DNA of 64,000 nucleotides from Crotalaria pallida. Its lineage: Eukaryota > Streptophyta > Magnoliopsida > Fabales > Fabaceae. A program made the translations under genes and the position numbers. The DNA is taken from positions 85,889,001 to 85,953,000 of the forward strand of contig CM075656.1 in assembly GCA_037953625.1 (NCBI GenBank), read 5' to 3'. This document shows, piece by piece, positions 47,420-59,901 of the stretch. The notes below the pieces were generated by a model. The model searched no databases. It had not been told where the DNA came from and worked only from the letters and a program-made list of their open reading frames with translations. Each line of letters begins with the position of its first letter. The first letter of the stretch is position 1.

Positions 47420-49942
47420 CTCCCCCTTGGATGACTTATTAGAAAAATTAGCGAAGGAAAAGAGTACACAAATCTTCTTACGCAATTGGATGCTGCCTCA
47501 TTAAAAACCTTGCCAGGAAAACCCATCGGGAAAAAACCGTGACTAAGGGAAAAAGAGTGCAGTGCGTATTTATATCTCCCCCTGATGCGAACAATTATCT
47601 CTGAGATATTTCACTATTATCTTCGCAGCATAGGTTTCATGATGTACCAAAATTTCATTACATATTCCATTTGTAATTCAAAACAAAATTTTGTTCTTTC
47701 CAAATCTTTCGTTTCAAATTCTTTCTTTAAGCAATATACAACATTTGGAAGCTCTTCATCAGGAATTCTAACAATATTCAATTTATCATACTAAAATGTG
47801 TGTTTAGCTTCATTCCAACATCTTCCTGTGAATGAATAACAATATCTTGCTAATAAATTAATATCAGATGACATATTAAGTCACGTATGACATTTAACGA
47901 TCTAATAGAGATTAACATATAAATTAGTTGTTATTTATCAAAGCAACTCACTTTAGAAGTTGTTTTCCCCGACTTGATAGGCACACATAACATGAACCAT
48001 AATCATATAAGTATTCTCAAACAATAAACATATTCATGATTGCATGACATGACATCACATATATAAGTCAAACAATAAATAACTAAAAAACATAAATTAT
48101 TAGCTAAATCTAAATAGATAGATACATATATATATCAATATCCTTAATTCTTCTGAAATTTCTCATATTGATATAATGATATAATTCTCGAATGAACCAT
48201 GATAATGGCTGCAAACATATAATGCATTTTATGTTTGCTAGAATTATAACTTCGAGTCTATTAAAAATCTCTTGGAGTTTGAACTATAAGTTCAAAATTA
48301 TTGCATTTTGCAATTTAACTAATTAAAGTGCATGTGCCGACATATTACACTTTATGCTTCAAACATTTTAATTATCCATGGATATGGTTCAACCATATTA
48401 AATAGTTCAAGCATATGCTTCGAGCATATTGAGTCCTTAAGGGGTATATGTATATGTTATTAATCAAGTTAGCCATAAAAATCTGCTATAAAATCATTTG
48501 ACACAATTTGAATCCTTTATATATTGCCAGACTAATCAAGTATCAAAAAATACTTGCATCCACCACAGGGAAGTATTATTCCTCATAATCAATGTCAGGT
48601 CTTTGTGAAATTCTTTGGGCAATCAGTCTTACTTTATATCTCATAATTTCTTCTTTACAATTTCGCTTATGTACAAAAACACATTTGTATTCATCTAACT
48701 TTACACCTTTAGGTGTACGGACTATAGTCCAAATACCTGTCGCTTTTCAAGTGAATTCAATTATGGCTCAATTGTGTCTTTCCATTTTGGCTAATCATTT
48801 CTTTGTCTATATTCCTTAATAGACTTTGATGCATGATCCTCGTCTTATATCATTTAAGCGCTATATCATATGTAAAAGCATCATCAACGTTGACTTCATT
48901 TCGGTTCCATTGTATTTCAGTGATGACATAATTTATTGATATCTCTTTGTTTTCACACTTTTCAGGTACCTGAGTTTCTTCTTGAACTGAACTATTAATT
49001 ATGTCTAAGGACTTTTCAGAAGTCTCTACATCCTCGAATTGACCATCTTATTTCTATGCTCCTTTTCTTTTTCAAGGATTTTTTTATTTTATTTTGGAAC
49101 CGATGGATTTATCACGCTTCAAGCGTGTCTCATACTCATTTGCAATTTTAATTTGTCCAAGAGGGACATCAATTTCATTGGAGCATTAGCAGCTGAAATA
49201 TGTGATTTAGTCACTCTTTTTAGGTCAGTAAATGCGTATGGCAATTGGTTATCTAAATTTTGCAAATGAATTATCTTTTGAACTTAAGTTCAAATCGTTT
49301 TGTTCGAGGATCAAGATAATATAATGATAACTCTTTTGAAATTATTTCTTTTTCCAACTGCTTATTTTCTCCCCCTAATATTGGGAAACAAATTCATCAA
49401 AGCGATGATCGAAAATCGATCCATGAATGACTCTCTTATTGTTGGTTTGAGTTATTTTATCATGGATGAGGATTCATATCCAACATATATTTCCAACCTT
49501 CTTTGAGGTCCCATCTTAGTGCGTTGTGGTGGAAAATATACCGCACATCCAAAAGTTCTTAGATGGGAAATATTAGGTTTCTGACCAAAAACCATTTGTA
49601 AAAGGGGAAACTCATGATAATTTTAATGGCTTGATGCGAATCAGTGTCATACATGTTCCCAATTAGTAATGGGCAATAGACATACAATAGTTAATAACTA
49701 GATTTTGGTTGATTCAATTGCACAAGTTATCTCACAAACTTCTGGTTGTGAATTGCCCGTGAACAATCATGTGACCATTCGGTTGATGCATCAATTAAAA
49801 ACATAAAATACCTAAATGATCCACATGATGAAAGTAATGACACATATATATCACCTTGTATTCATGTCAGATTCAATCCAAATTTTATGGTGATGGCTGA
49901 ACAAACTTTCTTTGGAACAATTATTAGCACACTGAGATAATT
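47420..49942 (-). pseudogene. copia pol remnant: reverse transcriptase and integrase, RNase H missing
   Basis: In minus-strand order: integrase core (about 49735-49870, FRYFMFLIDAS), integrase C-terminal part (about 49447-49570, ISHLRTFGCAVYF and RTKMGPQRRLEIYVG), RT N-terminal part (about 48400-48740, WTIVRTPKGVKLDEYKCVFV), RT C-terminal part (about 47630-47800, EELPNVVYCLKKEFETKDLE). The order is that of Ty1/copia. Stops and frameshifts break every part. Only about 200 bp separates the RT end from the polypurine tract, so the RNase H region has been deleted. It is interrupted in integrase by the CACTA element. Confidence 0.85.
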
Positions 49943-51349
49943 CACTACTAAAAATTTCATTTTTAGTGACCGCAAATTTCGGTCACTAAACATGTTAGTG
50001 ACCAAATTAGTGACTGAATAGGTGCGGTCACTAAAAGTGGCGTCACAAAAAAATTAGTGACCGAAACTTTTTCCGTCGCTAATTTGTGACCGAATTTTGC
50101 AGTCACAATAATTACATTCCGTCGCTAAAATAGTTACCAAATAAAAGGGAGACCAATTTAGTGACGGAAAATATGACGTTAGTGACCGAATAGTTCGGTC
50201 ACTAATTATTAACGGTCGCAAAAACGGTGGCAAAATTAAAACGGGACCAACTTAGTGACGGAAATTTTCAGTTAAGTGACGGCAAACAGTCACTAATAAT
50301 GACGGAATTTTAAGTTTTGTGACTGCGGTTTTCAGTCACTAATAGTGACGGATTTCTACATTTTGCGGTTACGTTTTTCCATTCACTATTAGTGACGGAT
50401 TTGTTATGTTAGTGACGGAAATAATATTTCCGTCACTATTTAAAAAATTTGTGACCATAATTTTTTAATCACTAATCACTGTTTTTATCCCTGTTTTTAT
50501 CGCAAAATATATATTAGAAAAATAAACACTATTTCGCAAAATATATATTGGCTACAAATAAAGCAAGAACTTGATTGGGAGATCAAAAAAGTTAAAGCTC
50601 TGGAGAAGTGAACCAACTTTGTTCATAATTCATAAACCATGAATTCATATGCCCCTCGTACATTATCCATAGCAATAAAAGGCAATCACAACTTTGGAGG
50701 GAAAAAAATAAAGCATGCCATGTATAAAAAGCAATTTGCATGGGTACAAATTCCCTGACTGCAAAATTTTATTTACAACATAGAATCGCAATTCACTGGC
50801 TATAATATATGAAGTTATCTAGTCTACTGATACAGTAATAGTTTACGAAACAAAAATAAGAAAATCACACCAGCTATAGCAGGAATCTTGTGATTTATGA
50901 ACAAGTGAACTTGAAAGTTAAGTCTGAATAACTATAGATAAGCAGAGGAAGAAGGAGCATGAATAAAATAGGCAATCATCCTTGTCATCAAGACCTAGTT
51001 GAAGTAGCCCTGCAGCTGCAAGATCAAGGCGTTTTCGAATCGAGATAATGTAAGCGGATAGAGCAGTCAAAAGAATATGAAAAGAAACGGCAACAACCAT
51101 AAGATCTTTTCGGATATGGGGAACACAATTTCATGAGATCAATCAGATTTCCTAACTGAGTCTTAGTTATAAATGTTTTGGTGATAAACTAAAGAAGAGT
51201 ACTAGGTAGAGGAAAATATGCCTAATGTACAGCCTGATCATTTTGGGCTCCTAGGTCTAGTGAAAAGTTAGTAACAGTAATTTATTATTATCAGCCACGA
51301 TGAAATTGGGATGAATGTATTCTATATGATGCTTTATGAAGAAATCAGA

Positions 51350-51664
51350 TTACAGCCCCAAGCTCCAAGCACTTTTAAAATATACCTTGATTCTTGTAAG
51401 AAATTTCTCTAGTAATGGAATACATAGGGGATAGACTGTCTTTTTGGTACAATGGTTAACATTATTGAAATGTCTGCGATCCCTGGTTGTATCATTAACA
51501 TTATTTGGGCTCCTAGAATCTAAGAACCAAAAGTGAACTAATTCAAACCTCAACAATGGCCTTCGCTGCTGCTCTAGCTTATCAATACCATCTGGCATGA
51601 TAGCATCTGAAGTTGACCTATCTAAACCACTAGACAATGTCTCCGCAATTATGTCTTTAAGACC
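51350..51664 (-). other. captured exon of unrecognised origin
   Basis: It follows a good acceptor (TCTGCAG) and reads GLKDIIAETLSSGLDRSTSD ... MPDGIDKLEQQRRPLLRFEL before becoming less protein-like past residue 50. I do not recognise the parent family. The first about 47 residues look like genuine soluble, helical protein. The rest may be retained intron. Confidence 0.5.
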
Positions 51665-54600
51665 CTGCAGATGAAAACAGGATCAAAAGCATATTATAAG
51701 CAAATTTCAAATTACGAAAGCACTGGGATAGCCTAGAATATGACAATAAATAACATCTTGGGCTCTTTATATGTGCATAAGAAACAAGTATTGTTGATTC
51801 ATCAACCACAATGAAAATGCAAAGGGGCGGTACTTTTCAGTTTTCACAACAGAAACCTTCAAACAACTTATTTGCTAGGTTGGACAAAAGTAACATGAGT
51901 GCAACTAAAACTCTGCTGTGAAGATAGTTTGATTCCCTATTTATTAGGATAACTAATGATATGCAATGGCTCCTCAGTGTCTTCCTTTCTTCCAAAACTA
52001 ATTTAAGGTGCAGCTTAGTAGGAGGCTTATCATGGTTAGTTGGCGAAACATTGTCATGCGAAAGACCTCTTAATTATCCAAAGTTCCCTAAGGTCTGTAA
52101 GTTATATTGTTTTCCTGGTCTCTTTACGGTGTTAAAAGAGTTGTGCACCAATAGGTCTTGGACTAAATGACTGGAGCCATGAATTGGAGATTACAGCCTC
52201 CTATCCTGGCCACTGCTTGACTAAGAAAATCTGTTCAGAATTAAAATGGATTTTCAAGGAGTTGGAAGCCCTACAGAGTTGAAATCGAACAACCAATATA
52301 TAAGGCACTCCCTGCTCAAGGCTACTTATTATATGTCTTCATGAACTTTTTTCTCTTATTTTTACTCACTTATAATTGTATGAATTTTAAGCATTATATT
52401 TGACTCTTTCACAGTATTTTTTACTCCAACTCTACATTAGTGATGAGTAATCCTGTAATATAAATTATCAGGAGTAAATGAAATTTCTGTAAAGTGAAAG
52501 AAAACTCACAAGTCAAACATCTAGCTAGTGAAACAAATTATACATTATATTTATCAAATTCTATGCCAAAAGGATGGGGCATAATCCCCTTCTATGGTAG
52601 ATATGCAGAGGGTTTGGCATGCTCTACCTCTTAGCATAGTTATTTCTTTTTCTTCCTGTTATTTTAGAGGATATCTTATCATCTTCTATGTACTATTCCT
52701 TCTCTTCTAATGAAATTTCTTTATTGATAAAAAAAAGGGGCAATGCTGCAATCATGCATTCAAAACAATGTTGTAAGTGTGTATAAATTATGCATATTCA
52801 GCATGAATCATTTTGCATTGTATCATAAAATGAAACTAGAGATGGTAATTGGAAAAAAAAAAACATAAAAAACTAAAGAAAAGCAAACTCTCAAAGAAAT
52901 GTGCTAGCAAATTCCACAAGAATTAAAATTGTATAGCAATGAAAAGAAGGAAACTATGCACATTTGAAACCAATACAAGTATCTAAAGCTCTATGAAGCA
53001 CAGAGATTTCAAAATAGCCATTGTGTCCATGTCGAACACAATTGTATCAGACACTCTTATATGTAATCGATAACTTCTTAGATTTACTTTTTTGATTTGA
53101 CATTCATGCTTCTATGCTCATCTAGCATTAATATTGCAACTTAACTTAAAACATTGTGGTGTCCTGTAATGTTAAAAATTCCCATATACTCGTGTCTATA
53201 TTGTGTCCTATGTCGTGTATGTGCTTTCTACCTTGAGATCAATAACTCTGCTATAAGTTGCAAAAGTAGATGAGAGAAGTAAGATAGAATTAAATATCTA
53301 ACCATCAAGTATGTTCCAACAAAGAGGATGCCTGCAGCACCAGCAGTGACACATGTGTAGCTGAATGAGTAGAGAACCTTATTTATATGCATTCCTACAA
53401 AAGAAGAACAAAGTTAATATCCACAAAGAAAGAATGGAAATCTTAGTGGCAAAGTGGTCACATGAAAAAAAAGGGTAAAGAGAATTGAATGCCTTACCAA
53501 ACAAGTCCAAAGTAAGACCACAAACTACAAGATAAGATGAAGGGATCATCCAGTATAGCATTCTAACTCTGTGGTCCTGTATACAGAAGCAATAAAGAAA
53601 CAATTTAGATGAAACTGATAACATAATAGAGAAAAAAAGATAAAAAAAAAAGAAGAATGTGAGGATTACCTTAAAATGCACAATAATATGTCCATAGTGC
53701 AAGCCAACCAAGCAAGTAACAATAGCCATCACTGAACTACGATTCCACAACAGATACAAAATTAGGAACTAGAAAGAGAAAAGCAAACAAATTAAAAAAA
53801 TTCTACCCTTACACCTAATATGAGAATTGATGCAAGAAGGCTTGAGATTTTGCAAGACATCATTCCCTTATAAACATCTTTGGGATCTTATTCAATGTTT
53901 TCTATTAACTCAAACCAAACAACAGAATGCATGGGAAACAAATAATGAAAATAATAAATAGCTTCGGATCATGGCTATAAAAATTAGTTTTATTCCAAGC
54001 AACTTAGAAGTATAAGATATACTTCCAAAAAGAAAATATCCAATGACAAGAACACAACAAAGAACAAGCCAAACAACACCAGCTCCCCAAGGAACTAAAT
54101 AAAAAAACAATCTATTAAAGCCCAAACTACTATTGCTCTGAACCAGAAGGTAACCCTGCACCCCCACAGCATACTAAAGCTGCAGAAAACCAAAATAACA
54201 GGAGAAACCCACTGTTCTTTAAATGCTGCAAACAAGGAAACCGAGACAGCAAAAGGCAATGGACCAGAAACCATGACAGCCGAATGAAATGCAGATGAAA
54301 TTCAAATTAAAAATTACTCTATGGTTTATGTGAAAGATTCATGTGAGCAAGTAAACCAAGGCAGTCTCCCTTCATAAACCAAGACAGTATAATAAGCATG
54401 GAAAATATAGTATCTTGTCAAGAACAAACTAATTGCAAAAAGAACATACCATTTCTTTTTCTTCAGCTGTAGGTTCACCAACTCCTCCACCCATGTCGAA
54501 AAGTTCAGCTTTCTTATTACCAAGGGTATTCATGTACCTGTCAATCATCCAAGCGAAAGCATAAATCCTCCACTCCTTTCAAAGAGCCCATATGAATTTT

Positions 54601-55583
54601 TAAAAAAATAGTTAGGAGCAAAAAGTTATCCATTATCTAGCTTTTGCAATCCTTTAAATTCCAAATGAAAACTTTCCTGAAGAATATCCTTTAGCACCAT
54701 ACGTGGGAAATACAGTGTTTTTGGTTAAGTTGCGGAAAATACAGTGTTTTTGTTTTTGTTATTAGATTATTACCCAAAATCATTTTTTTTAACTATACCA
54801 CCGGATCGATTGGTATTGTTACGGTAATCAAATAATCTCAAATTTAAGTTTTTGAGAACGCCACTATATAAAATTATCTCTTGTAAAAAGTACAAGTGGC
54901 TCATAGACCATTTTTCTAAACTCTTATTCTATATTAGTTTAGTTTACTCCATAATCTATTTGCAATATACAACAAGTTGTCTTACACTATCATGGCATCA
55001 AAATTATTAATCATCAATCTAAACTCACATCATACCTCCCTTTGGTATTATTTAAGGTTAGAAAGCTATTGTTTGGCTTACTTTCCCCCTCCACTTAAAG
55101 AAAAAGAAAAAAACCGAACTTAGCTCTAAAAAAAGAGACAAAAACAAGTAATTTAACTCTATAGAGACAATATCAGAAGCATAAATGAAAATGAACATAA
55201 CATTAAAATGCGAGGAAAGAAACTGTAGAAACAATGTGCAAAAGTTAATATTGAGTGGTGCTCCAACACAAAGAGCTGTCACCAATACTGACAGTAAGGG
55301 TAGAAATGGTTTAATAGCATTACAAATACAAAGAAAGAAGCCATAAAAATAAGGAAACACTAATGCAACAAACTTATTTGAAACTGTAGTATTACCGATT
55401 GAGAAGCAGGCCAGCGACAATAGGTGCCACCACAATCTGGGTAATGCTAAACACCATCCCTTTTACATCTACGGGTAGTCTCTTACCAATGAGCAGCAAT
55501 GATAAGAGTGGCGTGATAAAAACTGCAGAAGCAGTGGACAATGAGGTAGTCATTCTCACATTGTTCATAAGACCACATAACAT
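51350..55583 (-). CDS. predicted chimeric gene inside the CACTA element (BASS + NPSN + HGSNAT-like + unknown)
   Basis: Six minus-strand exons join in one frame: 55396-55583 (BASS transporter piece), 54450-54537 (NPSN SNARE piece), 53670-53768, 53498-53576 and 53303-53394 (HGSNAT-like membrane protein), and 51350-51664 (unknown, to the stop). They total 861 nt, 286 codons plus stop. All five introns are GT-AG and none disturbs the frame. The ATG at 55583 is only the first in-frame methionine; the true 5' end may lie in the GC-rich region 55690-56110, where a donor TTCG|GTGAG is visible. The protein would have several hydrophobic helices. No parent domain is complete, so inherited activity is unlikely. 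It could be an expressed novel gene, a small-RNA source or inert debris. Confidence 0.45.
53303..53768 (-). pseudogene. captured fragment of an HGSNAT-like membrane protein (three exons)
   Basis: Exons 53670-53768 (SSVMAIVTCLVGLHYGHIIV), 53498-53576 (DHRVRMLYWMIPSSYLVVCG) and 53303-53394 (HINKVLYSFSYTCVTAGAAG) match consecutive exons near the C-terminus of plant heparan-alpha-glucosaminide N-acetyltransferase-like proteins. Introns between them are kept, so the capture was genomic DNA, not cDNA. The following exon of the parent family (VDVCG region) is absent. Confidence 0.75.
54450..54537 (-). pseudogene. captured exon of a novel plant SNARE (NPSN) gene
   Basis: The exon reads NTLGNKKAELFDMGGGVGEP then TAEEKEM. 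It matches the linker just before the SNARE motif in NPSN11/12/13-type Qb-SNAREs, where NTLGN, ELFDMG and EPTAEE are conserved. The SNARE helix and membrane anchor are absent. Identification rests on memory of the family, without an alignment. Confidence 0.6.
55243..55583 (-). pseudogene. captured fragment of a BASS-type (bile acid:sodium symporter) plastid transporter
   Basis: Exon 55396-55583 reads STASAVFITPLLSLLLIGKR, LPVDVKGM and APIVAGLLLNR. A second part at about 55243-55327 reads CNAIKPFLPLLSVLVTALCV then GAPL, the next segment of BASS3/BASS5-type proteins. The second part has no usable acceptor and is skipped in the chimeric model. The usual upstream helices are not recognisable. Confidence 0.72.
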
Positions 55584-55689
55584 CAAAATGAACAAAAACA
55601 GTTAAACATGAAACAAAAAATACAAAAAACAAAAATCGAAGAAATGAGAAGAAGCAGCTATGACCGAGAGTGAGAAAGGAACTCACCGA

Positions 55690-56110
55690 AGAAATGAATG
55701 AAATCGAAGGCTTCAGAGGCAGCAAAGCAAGAAGAGGAGCAGAGTGAGATGATTCTCGACGCCGCCGCCGCCGCCGTTGCCGTGAGCCAAGAAATTGACG
55801 ATGGCGATGAGGGAAAGATAAAATTGACGACGACGATTTAGGGATTTAGGGATTTAGAGAGATTGAGGGATTTAGGAAGAGGTGGCGGTGGTGGTGAAAG
55901 AGGGAGGTGGCCGTGAAGGAGGGAGGTGGTGGTGAAGGAGAGAGGTGGTGGCGGTGGAGGTGAAAGAGGGAGGTGGCTGAAAGAGGGAGGTGAAAGTATG
56001 CGGTTCTGTCCAAAGGGACAACGCACAAGGATGTCAGGAACTCTAGTTTCCGGTCCACAGAGAGTTCTGGTTCTGTTTCGCGGCGGCGGCGGCGAGGAAC
56101 GGTTTCGGCT
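55690..56110. other. GC-rich purine/pyrimidine-skewed island in the CACTA element
   Basis: A run of GGTGGCGGTGGTGGTGAAAG-type repeats and CGCCGCCGCC stretches, in sharp contrast to the AT-rich surroundings. It resembles the promoter and first-exon region of a plant gene and would be the natural 5' end of the minus-strand chimeric gene. Confidence 0.5.
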
Positions 56111-56579
56111 GCATCGGAGGAGTTGAAGAAGAAGACCTTGTTGCCTTACAAGCAAGGGTTGCTAGGGTGAGCAGCTCTGAAAGAGTGAAAGAGTGAAAAA
56201 GTGAAATAGTACACGAATAAAGCGGGATATTTCCCGGTGCTTTTCACCAATTATTTGGTTCCCTTAGTGACTGATTTTAGTGACTGAATTTATTCAGTCA
56301 CTAAGTTCTACTTTAAAAAATAAAAAAACATGTTGGTGACTGATTTAGTGACTACTATTTAGTGACTGAAAATTTCAGTCACTATTTCGGTCACAAAATA
56401 TTTTTTTTCCAATATTGGTCACTAAATCGGTCACTATTTGTGACCGTTTTCATTGCGGTCACTATATCGGTCACTATTTGTGACTGTTTCCTTTCCGGTC
56501 ACTAAATCGGTCACTATTTGTGACCATTTCTATTTCGGTCACAAATTTTGGTGACTAAATCTTGGTTTTTTTAGTAGTG

Positions 56580-59225
56580 ATAATCAGATTGAAGAAACTT
56601 CGATTTCTTCATTGGATGTCAACATAAGCTTTAATTTTTTTTTCGCATCATATAGTTGATCTGGGATGGTCTAACCAGTCAAGCCAAACAAAAAAAAATT
56701 ATATTATTATTTATAAACTTCTAGTTTATAAACTTTTGGTTTTACGATATGAGGTATTTCAAGTTTTCAACTATATACATGTAAACTGAAAAATTTTCCA
56801 ATACCTCTGAATAACAAATCTTTTAGATCTCCAAATTATCATCGTACACGAATATAGTGTTACCAACAGTTTCTAGCAATACTAAATAGAAGAAAATTTT
56901 TGTAGAACTAGTAGAGTATGGAAGAAACATTTTTGTAAAACATTTCGAATAAATTATTTCCACCAAAAAAAATACTCTATTAAAGTTAATATTGAAAATT
57001 AATGTAAAACAAGTATGAAAAGGTTACATAGTAAACTATGTTTTGATTTTTATTTTTTAATTGAGTCTATTATAGACACATATTTGTTATCATCAAGTTC
57101 ATTGAACTTTTAAGATTGACCATGATATTTTCTTCCAAATAATAAATTTACTCACAATCATGAAATATAATCAATAACATCAAGAAGAAATTAAAACATG
57201 AAATAAATATTTGAACAATTTAATTTTGATAAAATATACTAAACTATTTTGAAAATAAAAATTTGGCATATACCTTTGAAACTTGGTATATTTATTCATG
57301 ATCCACTACATTATAACACATTGTTAACCTCAATAAAAAAATAGGATATGTTATTTTAATATTTTATATCCATAAACTTTTGTTATAAAAATATATTATG
57401 TATACTTGTGATCAATTATTTATGTGGTTCGTATAATCCAATCTAATTAAGCGGAGACTTAATTTTTGGAAATATCAAAAAAAAATATTTATATTGAAAA
57501 TAGAATTCAAAACAAGATCATACGAGATCTTGCATAATTTTACTTGCTAAAACTAACAAGCATCAAATATCTCCAAAAAAAACATATATGATCAATATCA
57601 TTCAATAATATCATATTCAAACAAGTATTGACGTCACTCAATGGTATAAACAAATGCGCAAGTATATCCATAATTATATTGGCAAATTTTTCTCTTTATC
57701 ATAATGACATAAATCATTTTCAATAATAAAAAATATTAGAATTTTTCATCACAAATAGTTTTAAAACATGTCAATAAAGAAGCACATAAATTTCATGTTG
57801 TGAGATTGTCGCATTCTTAAAATTTCATATTGAAAAACAAAACGACAAGGCACATGTACTCATTTAGGATAAATTTTTCCACTTATTCATATTTTTAATA
57901 TGACAATAGCTTAAAAATTTTATAACTAACCTCGAAAAAAGTACTACTCAACATCTGTGTAGAGCCAAGAAAAAAGAAGCCGATAAGATATGAGTCAACT
58001 TGATGAAGCATATTCGGGAACAACTCATAGGGAGATCATTAGGGAACAATAACAACAATTATATCAAATAAGTTCTCCTATGTCGTGTGGTGTAAGATAT
58101 TTCTCCTATTGAACTATTAAAATGGTAAAATATTATAGAGCTATTAAATCCAAAGAGAAAAATAAAATATTTGCTTGGAATTGCATATCCATAGAATAAT
58201 AACTTTAGAAAAACTATAAAATTGCAAGCAGTTATGGAATCTCTATTGAATAGCTGGGAAACAGAGAATTGGAATTGGTACAAAATTGCAATCCAATGCA
58301 ATGACGCTAAAGAATAGCTAGCAAACAACTAGGAAAAAAAAATGTAACAAATTGCTACAGAATTGTAACAGAATTGCAATGCAATACAGATAAGGAATAG
58401 CAAGAGAACAACTAGGAAAAATAGGTACCGAATAACTTCAGATTTGCTAGGGATTAAGGGTTATCTTTTCTGCACAGCTAGAAAATAGATGCAACTTTGC
58501 TACGGATTGTGAAAATACGGGGTACGGATTAGCTACCGAATCTTTCTAGCAGAATAGCTATGGAAATATACTTTTTTGAGAAATTAATTTGCTACCATAT
58601 TGTGACGGATTAGCTACAAATATTCTTTAATTAGCTTTGGAATAGCTACGGTAATATTCGGTAGCTAATTAGCGACCTGATTTATGCTACGCACCGTGTT
58701 GTAGCTGTTCCGAGGCAATTCCGTAGTTATGACTAGTTTGCTAGACAACAGCAACGGAATTGCTACGCAATTTTTCGTAGCTGTCCGGGAAAATTCTTGT
58801 AGTGTCTACTTTAATGTCAAATTGTTAATGATAAAATATATAAATCATATTAATTTACTTCATGAAAAACATTGATATTTTCATGTTTCAACATAACGTT
58901 CAATAATAATTGACAATAAACACAATTAAATATATAAGGCAAAATAAAGGAAATTATTTTTTCTCAAAGTAAAATCATACTTATTTGACTGTCTTTGCAT
59001 CATAAAAATAAATGTGCTAACATTTAAAACTAATAATTTAAGACACATGAGCAGTATCATTGATACATCAAATAATGATTACCACTACTAAAGAAATATT
59101 TGCATTAAAATTAGAAATTGTCGATATAATTGTGAAATTATCCAATTTAATAAAATGATATCAAATATTGATTTCATCAATAAAGGCACAATAACCTGGT
59201 GCGATTGGAATGACTCGTGGGATCT
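56580..59225 (-). mobile_element. 5' part of the copia element, degenerate
   Basis: Continuation of the copia element on the far side of the CACTA insertion, expected to hold gag, protease and pre-integrase. I could not follow a coding frame; the sequence is AT-rich and full of stops. A CACTA-type end occupies about 58250-58804. The gypsy-type LTR begins at 59226, so the copia element is truncated or continues past the window. Confidence 0.5.
58250..58804. mobile_element. end of a second CACTA-type element
   Basis: Ends AATTCTTGTAGTG at 58804 (read inward CACTACAAGAATT), with subterminal repeats of TAGCTACGGAAT / GCTACGCAATT type. The opposite CACTA terminus was not found, so the left boundary is a guess. 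Confidence 0.55.
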
Positions 59226-59901
59226 TGTAACACCCTCACAAATATTTAGTTTTATTAAGTTTTATTAAAAAGTGGACTTGAAAATTTCGACGAAAATCCG
59301 GGAGAGTTTCCTCTGTTTTTCGGACTTTCCCAAAATTTCCTGCTTGTACCTGTCCAGACCAGAATGGTTCAAAAGCTTGAATCATAAATATTACAATAAA
59401 TGAAAACCTAATGCCCAAAAATACCCAACTCTGGGCATACACTAATACACACATTTAATTATAAAAATACATTCTTAAACTTAATTAAAATTCACTCTTG
59501 GTATCATAAAAGACACCCCTCGTGGTGAGGGTTTCATGCTCGGCCAGCACTGGTGTATGCTCCACTTGTGTACCTGAAAAATATTAACCACACAGGGGAA
59601 GCATCACACAGAACTTAAAGAGATATTTCTAAGCAGTTATATACGACACACCAAGACAATTCAAGCCTATGTTATACTACTTAATTCATGTTCTTCTTTC
59701 CTTTTTACCTCTTAACTGTTCCCAGTTCTTTTTCTTTTCTAACTGTTTTCTTTTAGATAATCCCTAACCTCTAATTATTCTTGTTCCGCATTACTTTCGT
59801 TATTTTCCTTTTTATTCCCATTTTCCATTTGCATTTCCATTTTAATGCCATTATTTGATTAACATGCCGGTTACCTTTTCGTTCCTTTAATCTTTTATTG
59901 G

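Larger units (their letters stand above)
49943..56579. mobile_element. Pack-CACTA transposon carrying host-gene fragments, 6.6 kb
   Basis: Termini are CACTACTAAAAATTT at 49943 and TTTTTTAGTAGTG ending at 56579, a 12-13 bp inverted repeat starting CACTA. Both subterminal regions (about 49960-50470 and 56260-56560) contain roughly twenty copies of GTGACCG/GTGACTG/GTGACGG in both orientations, as expected for CACTA transposase binding sites. Flanking triplets are ATT and ATA, one mismatch from a 3-bp duplication. No transposase (TNPD/TNPA-like) was recognised. The body holds minus-strand exons from at least three host genes. The element sits inside copia integrase. Confidence 0.88.

Noticed and set aside
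55838..56155. 106-codon Pro/Ser-rich minus-strand frame as first exon of the chimeric gene
   Set aside because: Low-complexity CCPPP sequence that ends in a stop before any donor and is out of frame with the visible donor near 55685. It was not included in the model.
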